Shown here piece by piece: positions 24,579-34,474 of a stretch of DNA of 64,000 bases. The notes beneath the pieces were generated by a model, which did not search any database, had not been told where the DNA came from, and worked only from the letters and a program-made list of their open reading frames with translations. The DNA lies in assembly GCA_024196135.1 (NCBI GenBank), contig JAMQCK010000065.1, forward strand, positions 41,304 to 105,303, given 5' to 3'. The DNA comes from Pleurotus ostreatus/Saccharomyces cerevisiae fusant (lineage: Eukaryota; Opisthokonta). Every line of letters begins with the position of its first letter. The first letter of the stretch is position 1. The translations under genes and the position numbers were made by a program.

Positions 24579-26642
24579 ATGTTCGCCCTCACTCTCCCTT
24601 CCTCTCAGCTCGGACGTGTCCTCGCCGGTCGCTACACGCTCGAGAAAACCTTGGGGAAGGGCAGTTTTGGCTCTGTTATTCGCGCGCTGGATCGCGCTAC
24701 CTCTTCCACCGTCGCCGTCAAGGTGCAGAAGAAGTACACCAAGGATTCCACCATGGAGATCAGGCAGCGCCGTGAACAATCCCTTCACTCAAAGGTCTCC
24801 GAACACCCCAACGTCGTCACCTTCCTCCACGCCTTCGAGACCCCGGACGCCGCCTGCATCGTCCTCCAATATGTCCCCGACGGCGACCTCTGCAGCGCCA
24901 TCGAGAAGCGTTCGTACTGCGGCGACGGCCCCCTCATCTCCCACTGCTTCGACCAACTCCTCGACGCCGTCGCCTTCTGCCACGCCCGTGGCGTCTATCA
25001 CCGCGACATCAAGCCCGAAAACATCCTCGTCTCTGGGGACCGCCGCACATGGTACCTCACAGACTTCGGGCTCGCGACTCCCAACAGGTCGTCTTCCGGC
25101 GCCGGCATCGGGACCCACACATACATGGCCCCCGAAGTGCTCGGCAGCCCCGAGTTCTCTCGCGCGGTCATCTGGAACACCGCCGCGGACGTCTGGGCAC
25201 TCGGCGTCACACTACTCACTGTGCTCACTTCCGCATTGCCATGGCCGCGCGCCGCGCGCAAGGAGAAGAAGTTCGCGGCGTATCTCGCCAACCCGCAGCA
25301 GTACCTCGTTAACACCATGCCCATCTCCTCCGAGCTCGCCATCCTCCTCTCTGAGGCTCTGGCCGTCGACGACGCGAAGCGCATCACAGCGCGCGTGTTC
25401 GGGCACAAGCTCGTGCAGGTCAAACGCCTCTACAACTCTACTGTGCAGGAGACGGGCACATCAAGCTGGCTCGCTGAGGAAGACACCACCGCGGTCTGGG
25501 CGACGCAGGCCCCTCAATTCAAGCGTCCCTCCCATCAGCGCCCTGCTCCGCCTCAGAAGGTCGCTCCCCAGCCCCGCCGCAATGGCTTCCTTGCCGTGCC
25601 CAAGCCTCAAGCAGCGCCCCAGGCCCGGCTCAGGTCGCCATCCCCCATCGGTGCGCGATCATTATCTCCCGCGGGCCCGAGGTCAATATCACCAGCTGGA
25701 TCGAGATCGACCTCTCCAGCTGGATCGAGGAGAGCGCCGTTGCCGGCTGCCCCGAAGAAGGCCACTACCACGGACAAGAAGGCGCATTCGCCAGTCACCA
25801 CGAGAAAGGCACCCGCAACACGCAAGGTCGCACCCGCACCATCACCCGCTGGTCCCCGGAAGGCGCGCCCGGCTCCGACACCTATACAAGCACCCATCAT
25901 GCCAGCCCCGCCCGCGCCCCGCCCCTTCTTTCCTGACTACCTGCGTGCACGTACCATCAAATATCAATATCACGACATCCCTGCAGCCTACCTTGACATT
26001 TCAGCCTACATCCGCACACCAACTACCGACGACATGTACAGTCCTCCCCCCGTCGACTTGGCTCCTACCCCCTTGCCTATCAACGTGCGCCCAACACTGG
26101 CTCCTATCGTGACTCGCCCCATGCCCCTGCCGCCCGTGCCCGCCTTCGCAGCTCCCTCGCCGAATGACGCCTATCACCCCATCCTTGATATCGCAGACTA
26201 CCTCTACGCACCTTCGCCTGTCGACAACGCGCCCTCGCCTACCGGATATGGACCCTCACCCATCTCGACGACACCCTCCCCCACTCGTAAACGATTCTTG
26301 CCCCTCCCACCCCATCCCACTCCGCCTGCCCTCCCCGACCACGCCTACAATATTTCGACCCACGAAAGCGCGATGCCCGTAACGCCCGGTGCGGAGCGGG
26401 ATACGATGGATATGCCGACGCTGGCGCCGGACCTCAAGAAGCAGCAAGTAATTGAAGCAGCGAGGCGGGCGCTGGTCGTGCCGCAGGAGAGGATGCTGGT
26501 CATCCCGGAGGGGGCGAAGCAGACTTTAAAGATGCTAGGTGCGCAGCAGGCAATGGTTATACCACCACCGCGGGCGGTGAAGCTGGTACGGAGGGAGGTG
26601 GCGCGGGCTGTGCCCTTGAAGGTGGAGGTGTCCGTTTGTTGA
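24579..26642 (+). CDS. Serine/threonine protein kinase with long proline-rich tail (Ran1/Ksp1-like)
   Basis: A complete active-looking kinase in a single exon of 687 codons. The ATG at 24579 begins MFALTLPSSQLGRVL; a slightly longer frame upstream would need a TTG start. Motifs in order: glycine loop LGKGSFGSV, Lys in STVAVKVQKK, HRDIKPENIL, LTDFGLAT, THTYMAPEVL, and DVWALGVTLL. The domain resembles the fungal Ran1/Ksp1 group that links nutrients to mating and meiosis; that placement rests on general look only. From about residue 340 the protein is low complexity: SPxGxRS repeats (SPAGPRS, SPAGSRS), basic Lys/Ala/Pro stretches, and many SP and TP sites such as APSPTGYGPSPISTTPSP, which could be docking or phosphorylation sites. 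TATA-like box 55 bp upstream. Confidence 0.9.
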   Translation: MFALTLPSSQLGRVLAGRYTLEKTLGKGSFGSVIRALDRATSSTVAVKVQKKYTKDSTMEIRQRREQSLHSKVSEHPNVVTFLHAFETPDAACIVLQYVPDGDLCSAIEKRSYCGDGPLISHCFDQLLDAVAFCHARGVYHRDIKPENILVSGDRRTWYLTDFGLATPNRSSSGAGIGTHTYMAPEVLGSPEFSRAVIWNTAADVWALGVTLLTVLTSALPWPRAARKEKKFAAYLANPQQYLVNTMPISSELAILLSEALAVDDAKRITARVFGHKLVQVKRLYNSTVQETGTSSWLAEEDTTAVWATQAPQFKRPSHQRPAPPQKVAPQPRRNGFLAVPKPQAAPQARLRSPSPIGARSLSPAGPRSISPAGSRSTSPAGSRRAPLPAAPKKATTTDKKAHSPVTTRKAPATRKVAPAPSPAGPRKARPAPTPIQAPIMPAPPAPRPFFPDYLRARTIKYQYHDIPAAYLDISAYIRTPTTDDMYSPPPVDLAPTPLPINVRPTLAPIVTRPMPLPPVPAFAAPSPNDAYHPILDIADYLYAPSPVDNAPSPTGYGPSPISTTPSPTRKRFLPLPPHPTPPALPDHAYNISTHESAMPVTPGAERDTMDMPTLAPDLKKQQVIEAARRALVVPQERMLVIPEGAKQTLKMLGAQQAMVIPPPRAVKLVRREVARAVPLKVEVSVC

Positions 26643-26732
26643 GTGGCTGTAGCTGGGCTACAGGAGATGAATGCGCTGGCGCTGGCAGGCGGCTGGTCCG
26701 CGTTTCGTTTGCATCGTTCATCTCCTCGTTCG

Positions 26733-27190
26733 CTTCGTCGATTTCTCTCTCTCGTTTTCCTCCTCATCTCTTAGCTCCTTTTCTCTTTCTCTCCGTTCGT
26801 TCTCTACTTCGTTCTCTTCCTCCTCTCTGATCCTCTTCTCTCCTTTCTCTTCTATTTCTTGTCTCTTTCTCGTCTTTTTCTCGTCTCTTTCGTCTCTTCT
26901 CTTCTCTTTCTTGTCTCTCCTTTCCCATCTCTTTCGTCTCTCTTTCGCCTCTCTCTTCCACGTCTTCTTCCCTCTTCTTTCTCGGTTCTTTCTCTTCTCT
27001 TCTCGTATCTTCTCTTCCTATCTTTTCCATCTTTTCCTCTCTTCCTCTCTTCCTCTTATCTCTTCTCCTCTTTTCTTCTCCTCTTTTCTCTTTCTCTCGT
27101 TCTCTTTCTCTCGTTCGCTTTCTTTTTCCATCTCTTCCTTGTCCTCCTTCTCGTCTTCTTCTCTTCGTTTCGGGCGCCTCTCTCCTCCTG
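26733..27190. repeat. Long pyrimidine-rich (CT) tract
   Basis: For about 450 bases the plus strand is almost all C and T, with scattered G and A; by eye roughly nine bases in ten are pyrimidines. Short motifs such as TCTCTTT and TTCTCGT recur irregularly rather than as a fixed unit. It starts about 100 bp after the kinase stop codon. The open frames through it encode only Ser, Phe and Leu, or Lys, Arg and Glu on the other strand, and are not genes. Confidence 0.85.
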
Positions 27191-27322
27191 TCCGTTCTTA
27201 GTCGTCTCTTCGCAGTGACGTTTTTTCGTCTCGGACTTGGTTCTCGTTCTCAAGGTTGGTCCTTCCTTGTATTGGTTTCTCTTTCATTTCCTTGCTCGCT
27301 GGTCGGCGGCGTTCTTTCGTCG

Positions 27323-27449
27323 AGGCGTGTAACGCCTGGGGGAGCTGAGCGAGGGGACGGTGACGACCGTCCTCTGGCTCAGTCGGTTGGTCTACGAGAG
27401 GGAGCGAGTGATTTGGCAGAGTGCGCCGCCTCGCTCCCTCTCGTAGACC
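27323..27449. other. Three consecutive inverted repeats (structured non-coding block)
   Basis: Three hairpins follow one another. Hairpin A: arms AGGCGT 27323-27328 and ACGCCT 27332-27337, 3-nt loop. Hairpin B: arms 27345-27361 and 27366-27382, 17 bp with one mismatch and one G-U pair, loop GACG. Hairpin C: arms 27389-27408 and 27430-27449, 20 bp perfect, loop 21 nt; the arm reads GGTCTACGAGAGGGAGCGAG. No protein frame explains them. It may be part of a transposable-element terminus or a structured transcript. Confidence 0.75.
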
Positions 27450-27464
27450 AGCTCTTCCCTTCAT

Positions 27465-27513
27465 TGCCGATGTAGGTCACTGCCGAGGTATGTCATCGCC
27501 GAGGTAGGTCATC
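27465..27513. repeat. Three degenerate 16-17-bp direct repeats
   Basis: Copies at about 27465-27480, 27481-27497 and 27498-27513 share the core GCCGAGGTAGGTCATC with one to three changes each. They follow the hairpin block directly, which suggests one composite element. Confidence 0.7.
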
Positions 27514-28166
27514 GATTGGTTCGGCGTCAAGGCTGGGACTTGGGCGTCGTTTTGTTTTCTTTTCCTTCTCGGTCTCGAGCTGGTCTCGGTAGCGTTGATC
27601 GCTTTCCCGCTGGCCGGGGTTCGTCACTGGTTGACTATCGGTGTCCGGGCTGGTCCTGGAAAGGCGTTGACCGCCTTGGCATGGGCAGCTGGTCTGCGAG
27701 TGGGTTCGATTATGTTTGGGGCTGGACCTCGGATGGGGGTGAGACTGGTTCTCGTCCGACGGGGCAGCGCCTCGGTACTTTTGCAAGGCTGGCCTTGTCT
27801 CTGGAGGCTGGTCCTCTCTGTATACACTTTCGTGCACCTACTTACCACTATACTACCTACGGACTCGCTCTCTACTTACTACATCACGGACCACGGACTT
27901 TGCATGGACTCGGACAATGGACTATGGACACTGGCTCAAACTACGGACACTCTCAGATATTTATCGCGTAGATTATTGTTTGGACTTTGCTATGGACACA
28001 CACTGATAGCTACATTGGTACGACTGCAATGCTCAATGTATCATCCTCCTCTTCAACGCGACCAAGAACGCTCGACCAAGAAAACGCATCACAAAGGACC
28101 ACGCGAGTCGACTTGAAGAAGGGACGTCGGACCACGTGAATATTGCTGGCTCAACCGCCATACCCT
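27514..28166. other. Gene-free remainder of the structured block, possible retroelement remnant
   Basis: No supported gene. The segment 27870-28010 repeats a GGAC core many times (CGGAC, TGGAC), a pattern I associate with long terminal repeats of fungal Gypsy elements, and TGTAACGCC at 27328 would suit an LTR left end. I could not find a matching second LTR, target duplication or any reverse transcriptase, so the assignment is tentative. Confidence 0.3.
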
Positions 28167-29940
28167 TCATCGGAACCCGCAAGCCAACCACCCATTCGTC
28201 GAGTAGAAGCCCGACACCAAGTGCGGCTCCTTGATCAACGCCTGACTACCCCAAGGGTTCCGCCGCGGGCCAAGTGCCGGGTTGAGGGTCGCGCCAGCGT
28301 CAATGAACCGCCTTGCGTCACCTTCCGCTTCCTCACGATTGTAGGACTGGCATTCTTTCGTCAACACATCGTTGGTGCAATGAGCTGCGACCTCGCACGC
28401 ACCGTGAACACTGTCGGGATCTTCCTCGCCACAAGCATCTTGATCGTCCCTTCCCATGAATCCCTTGCCTCGTGCGAACAGCCCGAGTTGAACGCGACGG
28501 CGAGGTCGGGGACTTCGAATGCTGAGCCTTGACGGAGTGCGTAGTCGTGATAGGTGCGAGTGTAGAGGCGTTGCTGGCGCTTGCGTCGAGAGCTTTCGCA
28601 GCGACTGGTGACTATGGGTCAGCATCGACGGCGATACGATTGTGGAGAACAGGAAGACCGCGATTGCACTCACGGGCATGTCTCCATATCGAGCCAGCTC
28701 TCGGCGGTGGGTAGTTCGGGGCCGCAGAAGGTTATCTAGGATGGGCATCGACAAAGCGCGGTGATGGACAGCAGAATCGAGCGGACCTGCAAGTTCTTCA
28801 CTTCAGGACACTGGTGCATGATCTCTTCGAACAGCTGTGCGTTGATGATTTCTTTCCCAAGAGTCGCACCCAGTACCTGTGTGGATCACAGTCAGGAACT
28901 GGTTCAATGAGCGAAGCAACACGCACATGGATGCTCAAAGTCTGCTTCCTCGTCCAAGCATCATCCGAGTTCAAATGCTCCAGTGCGTACAAGACCGTCA
29001 GAGGCATGGACAGACCGTCCGTCGCGCACCTCAACATCGGGCCTAAAGCCATTGACTTCCCTACCGCCTCCGGCGTCGCCGCGTTGATGGACTCCGCCAG
29101 GACAGGCCCTACTTCCGACTCCCAGGTTGCGTCGTCCTTCAAAGGTTCCCATTTCTCCTTCGTGCGATCCGGCGCATATTGGAAACCCTCGGAATCGCCC
29201 GTTGAGTTCAAAAAGAGGAGATCGAGACGTATTTGACGATGTAGGGCGCATTGTGTGAGCTCGTTGTGGCCGTCCGGATCGGGGACCCCAGAGTGGATGC
29301 GTCTGGCATCCTGCCAGTGTTCGGGCTTGCAGTAGAAGGACAGATGGCAGTCCGGACAGGATGAAAGGGGGATAGGTTCAGTCTTCTTAAAAGCGGCTTC
29401 TGCGCGGATGAATGGGTCCGTTCGCGCACTGTATCGAAGCGTTAGATCGCGCAGAGAGGGCTTCTAGAATTACGCACCAGGTCATACACCGCGGCTGCCA
29501 GCATACGATGTTACGCTCAGGGATGGTCAGCTCCCTCCCCAAGCGTGCGGATACAAGATGCAGCTCCTTCACACCCATCTGCCCTGCCATGTAATTCACC
29601 CGATCGACGATATACGGTGCAATATCACCATCGCCGAGAGCATATTGGGACAACACCGTGTAGAACGGCGGATCCCCCTCGACCTCCCGAAAAGCCTTGC
29701 AAAGACCTTTGTGTGCCTTCCAATCCGCCTGAAAGCGACGTACTCAGATCAATGGTGAAGGCGATCGTAGCCAGGCGCGCGTGCCTTTTGGCATTCAGCA
29801 GAGCAGTAGCGGATGCGACGGCAGCCAGTGCAAATCTTGAGCATCGCGCCCTCCTCGACAGCCTTCAGGCATTTGCGACATGCCTGCCCGACGTTGACAG
29901 TAACGGGAGGAACACGTTGGATTTTGCCGACTTCAGACAT
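28167..29940 (-). CDS. MYND zinc-finger protein with Mss51-like C-terminal domain
   Basis: Starts at 29940, MSEVGKIQRVPPV, 70 bp below a minus-strand TTATAAGGCC. Residues 20-65 form a MYND finger: CRKCLKAVEEGAM, CTGCRRIRYCSAECQK, ADWKAHKGLCKA. A second Cys-rich patch follows (SSCPDCHLSFYCKPEHWQ). The C-terminal half has LYTRTYHDYALRQGS, FEVPDLAVAFNSGCS, ARKIPTVFT and YNREEAEGDARR, ALGPRRNPWGS, and GFYSTNGWLACGFR at the end; this matches the C-terminal domain of Mss51-type mitochondrial translation activators and their MYND relatives in basidiomycetes. Function here is unknown. Intron 29729-29784 begins with GC rather than GT. Several exons near 28440-28760 were placed by splice signals. It is downstream of, and in the same direction as, the ENA gene, 203 bp away. 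Confidence 0.82.
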
Positions 29941-30143
29941 GGTAAGATGGTGGTTGAGAACAAGACGCGCCGCGCTGCTCACCAAATAACGGAAGTGGAC
30001 AAACAATGCCGGCCTTATAACCGGTCGTCAATGCATTGAGGGTGTGCAAGAGCTACTAATATACATGTAGAACAATCCTCTCGTAGCGTAGTACGGCATA
30101 TAAGAATCGTGCACTCTAGCAAGGTCCATCTAAGGGATCACCC

Positions 30144-33100
30144 CTAGGCCTTTTCGTTCGACTCCTCCGTCAAGACCGCCTTCGTCCGCGGTACATACAC
30201 CCAGCGCCGCAACAATCCCCTCCTCGCAATCTTCCAAAGCTCGCAAGACGCCACAAACACCAAGGACATGCCGATGACGATCCCCCACTCCCAACCGATG
30301 GCGGTCTGGTAGAAGACGTGGCTGTTGAAACCGGGAACATAGATCGCTGAGCAAAAGCGTTAGAACAGAGACAAGGAGACCAGGATGTAGACGTACGGAG
30401 AACGACGGTAGCCATGCCAATGACTACTGAGCCCAAAAGCACCTTGTTGGCCCACCAGTCCTTCCAAAAGGCGCGGCCGGGCGTAAGCGCGAACATGGAG
30501 CGGTCAACTGCAAATGCGTCAGTGGAAGCATGAATGGTAAAGTATAGTCAAACTTACATGACTTCAGTTCAAGCGCGTACAGCAAGATCTCGAAGATCAA
30601 GGTGGCGAAGACTGTCGACCGACCCCGGAATACGAGATGGCATTCGTCCGACTCCGCGTGGTTGCATTGCGAGCCAAGCTCGCCATTGCCGCGACCATAG
30701 ACAACTATAACGAACTAGTCGAGTGATTAGAAAAACATAGCGAACATCTCTGGCGAAGCACACTCACGCTAGCTAAGCATGTCGCGCCCATGACGATACC
30801 GTACACGACGGTGTCGATGATGATGGGCCAGGTAAATACACCTTGCTTCATCGGATGAGGCGGTCGCTTCATCAGGTCCGGATAAGCTGCTTCGAGACCC
30901 AAGCCAAAGGCAGGCGGAGAGCTGGTAAGCTACATACAGACGGTCAATTTTTCGACGCCGTCAACGGCAACAGGTGACTTACCATGTTCACCCAGAGCAC
31001 ACCCAACGGACTGAGCGGGAAGACGCTCATATCATCGCGGTCGATGAAGACCAAGCCGACGATCAGCAACACGACCTCCGCCACGTTCGTCGTGAGGAGG
31101 TGCAAAATGAAGCGTTGAATGTTGGTGAAGATGCGGCGACCTTCGCTGACGGCAGCACGAATGGAGTCGAAGTTACTAAAGGGGGAATGGTTAGTACTTG
31201 ATCCCTCTCCTCACAAGGCTGAGTGGTCGACTCACTCGTCCGTCAGAACCAAGTCCGAGGCATCCTTCGCAACATCGGAGCCGGCCATGCCCATAGCAAT
31301 ACCAACGGGAGCCAGCTTGAGACTGGGGCTGTCGTTGACGCCGTCGCCAGTCATCGCGGCGTGCTTTCCTCGTCGCTTGGCTGCCAAGATCATACGGACT
31401 GTGTAGGGGTCAGTACTCTGAATGGGCATGAAGCAAGTCTGCCACCCACCCTTCGTCTCCGGCGCGCACCGCGCAATGACGAGCGGCAATTCGGGCAGCG
31501 CGTCGATCTCCTCGTCGCTCAAGCGATCGAACTCTGTCGCAGTCATGACCATGTTCTTCGGGACGTCCCTCGGGACGATCTCCACCATCTCCGCGATAGC
31601 TCGCGCGGTCGTGATGTGGTCACCAGTAAGCCTATCCAACCTGGTCAGCCCAACTGCTTCAGCGATAACAGGAAGGCAACGCACATATGAACAACGATCC
31701 CCGCATCCTTGCAAGCCCTCACCGCGCCCAGCGTCTCCGGCCTCGGCGGGTCGAAGATGCCCGCGAGTGCCAGGAAAGTGCAGTGCTGTTCGGTATCCTC
31801 TCGACTAATGCCCTCGACGGCAGTTTTCTCGATATACCGATGCGCGAGTGCGATGACACGCAGGCCTTCGGAGGCAAGCTCCTCCGCCTTCGCGAGGAAG
31901 ACGCTGCGAATTGCCTCCGTGAGCGGCGCCGTCTTCGTGGGCTCGTCCGGGTTGGGTACGTAGGCGACGCAGGAGTCAAGGACACGTTCGACCTTATCAA
32001 GGATCAGTACATGCAACTTGAACTCATGTCAAGCACCACTCACCGCCCCCTTCAACATCACCACCGCATACTTGTCCTGTTCCCGGTCGTAGTAGATCGT
32101 CGACATCTTCTTCACCGAGCTCGAGAACGGGAACTCCAGCTTCAGCGTGAACCGCTTCGCCGCACGCGTCTCCTCGTCGTCCGCGCGGTCGAAGTGCACC
32201 TTCTCGTCCTGCATGTCAGAGTCGACAGGCTTGTCCTGGCCAGCGACCAAGGAGGGCTGACCCATGCGCAGCTTGGTGGCGAAGACCTGCAACGAGACCT
32301 CGGTGGGGTCCCCCGTAGACTTCCATTCGCCGCGCAAGTTCTTGTGGACGCTGAGGTCAAGGTTAGCACTTCGCTGGATATCACAGAAAGGAACGACTTA
32401 CGTGGCGACATTGCAGAGCGCTGCAACGCGGACGGCTTGCGCAAAGGCCTCGTCTACGTTCTTCGGGTCGACGATGTCCCCGTTGGGAGCACCCTTGTAC
32501 ACGTCGCCCACGGGCTCGATGGCGTTCGAGCCCGCGTCTGCGTAGTACGTCTGCGCCTTGTGCGGGTCCGCTGCGAGCCAGAACGACCGCACCGACATTT
32601 GGCCTGCAAACCCCGTCAATGGCCAGACTCATCAAAATGCAAAGACGCCCACTCACCCAATGTCAGGGTCCCCGTCTTGTCGCTACAGATATCCGTCACG
32701 CCGCCCAAGTTCTCCAGCGCCGACAGCTTGCGCACGATGACATTCTCCTCCGCCATGTGGCGCGTGCCAACGGCCATAGTGAGCGTCAACACCGCGACGA
32801 GCGACTCGGGGATGATAGCGATGGCAGTGGCAATCGCGTAGAGAATGACCTCGTTCGTGACGTTCCAGCGCGCAACGGAGAAGACGATGATAGCAAGGAT
32901 GATCGCGCAGCCGAAGAGGACATAGGCAAGCTTGGAGAGCTTGATCTGGAGGGGTGTGCCGCTGCGGAGGCCGCTGAAAGGGAAGTGTGTAAAAATTGGG
33001 TAAAAAAGGAAGGGGGTAGGCTTACAGGAACTCGAGTACGCTGTTCTTCACGCGGCTGGCGTGAGGGTGGTTTGACGAGCTGGTGTCCGTGCGCGGCTTC

Positions 33101-34166
33101 TTGTTCATGGCCTCTGCGATGCGGCCGATCTGCTTCGTCGTCAGCTACGCCCCACCGACAGAAACTTGTGACGCACCTGAGTATTCATGCCAGTCCCGAT
33201 GACAACCCCGGTGCCACGGCCCTTCGTGACGACCGTCGAAGAGTAGCAGAGGTTGGTGCGGTCGCCAATAGGCATCTCCAGAGCATGGTCGTCAAGTGGC
33301 TCGATGGTCTTTGCAACTGTGTAAGGAACTTCAGCACGATCGCGGTAGCCATGAAGTAGGGGCTGACGTACCTGGTACCGACTCGCCGGTCAGCAGTTGT
33401 TCGGAGACCTCCAAGTTCGAGACATATAGCATGCGTAGCTGATGGGATTCGTTAGCTACTACAAGACTTGGTGAAGAACAACAACTACAACGCACATCGG
33501 CAGGTACCACATCCCCGTCCTTGATCATGACAAGGTCTCCGGGTACGACATTCTTGGCGGGAATCGCTGTGCTCTCGCCATTACGGATGACGAGAGCAGT
33601 GGGGGAGGAGAGCTGGCGGAGCGAGTCCATCGTCTTCTCCGCCCGGTATTCCTGGAAGAATCCTACGCTACGGACGTCAGCATTCTGTGCATATCCATGC
33701 TCATGTATGGAGACGTACGTGGTATTGAGGACAATGACGGCGGCGATGACGGCGCCTTCGACGAAGTCTTGGACGCCGAAACTCAGTGCGAGTGCGGCAA
33801 GGAGGACGATGGTTAGTGCGTTGGCTGCGGCGAATGTCAACAAGATGTATGCGAAGAGGATCAAAGTATTCACGCACCGACTTGCCCGATGAGTACCCTC
33901 CAGGCTGATACCCCATCCTTCCCCTTCAGCAAGTTCTCCCCGTGCCGCTCTAATCGCCGAGTCGATTCGTTCTTCGAGAGTCCGTCTTCGGCGTTGGTGC
34001 CGAGGTCAGAGAGGATCTGCTCGACGGTTTGCGTGTGCGCGTATGACGCGACACTGGTGAAGTCGGGGTTCTGAGGATCGACGGTGACAGTGTAGCTGGT
34101 GTCCGTCCTGCTGTTCAGCTTTAGGTTGCCCGACGAGTGTCGTCGGAGTATGGCTGGAAGTCCCAT
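30144..34166 (-). CDS. ENA-type P-type Na+(K+) ATPase (type IID)
   Basis: Plasma-membrane sodium (and possibly potassium) export ATPase, important at high salt or alkaline pH. The ATG at 34166 gives MGLPAILRRHSSGN. The N-terminal cation-ATPase region (YAHTQTVEQILSDLG) leads to the first membrane pair, then VVPGDLVMIKDGDVVPADVR, the actuator loop LLTGESVPV, and the M4 segment IAIIPESLVAVLTLTMAVG. The phosphorylation site is ICSDKTGTLTLGQM; nucleotide domain FPFSSSVKKMS and MLKGAVERV; hinge MLTGDHITTARA and MTGDGVNDSPSLKLA. C-terminal membrane segments include HLLTTNVAEVVLLIVGLVF and PLGVLWVNMLTSSPPAFGLG. About 1,080 residues, normal for ENA pumps. At least 15 short introns. The reading frame is intact. 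The TATA box and a palindrome upstream are listed separately. Confidence 0.96.
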
Positions 34167-34341
34167 CTTGGGAGAGTGCGTGGATGTAACGTGAAGTTGT
34201 TATGCGTGCGTTGTCGAAGTTCAATCGCGTGCAATGCTCAATCGTGACAGTCGTGTCGTGTCGATCGTTGAGCGTGGTAGGTTGAATGGCGTCGGAAGGG
34301 TTCACGAGCGCGCGATGGGGGCCGTGGACGGGGATCCCACT

Positions 34342-34378
34342 CTTATATACGCGAACGCGTCCAAGACCTGCGTCTTGG
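34342..34378 (-). promoter_or_regulatory. TATA box and palindrome upstream of the ENA ATPase gene
   Basis: On the minus strand TATATAAG lies at about 34342-34349, 180 bp before the ATG. Immediately upstream, 34361-34378 is a perfect palindrome with arms CCAAGAC and GTCTTGG around CTGC. One arm extends to GCCAAG, the PacC site known to drive ENA genes at alkaline pH in ascomycetes. Function here is inferred from position and that precedent. Confidence 0.4.
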
Positions 34379-34474
34379 CATTAGGCAATCTCAGGACGCA
34401 GTGCGTTCATGGGGTGCGTCGCGGGAATACCAAGACCTTGAGCGCTCCGATCCAGACTGCAGGCGGAAACATTA

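Noticed and set aside
24616..26112. 498-codon frame inside the kinase gene
   Set aside because: It is a +1 shadow of the kinase frame, which carries all kinase motifs; the shadow is Ser/Pro/Arg low complexity.
26671..27218. Long open frames of 119-176 codons through the pyrimidine tract
   Set aside because: They encode only Ser, Phe, Leu and Arg repeats, a direct result of CT-rich DNA; no domain, no start context.
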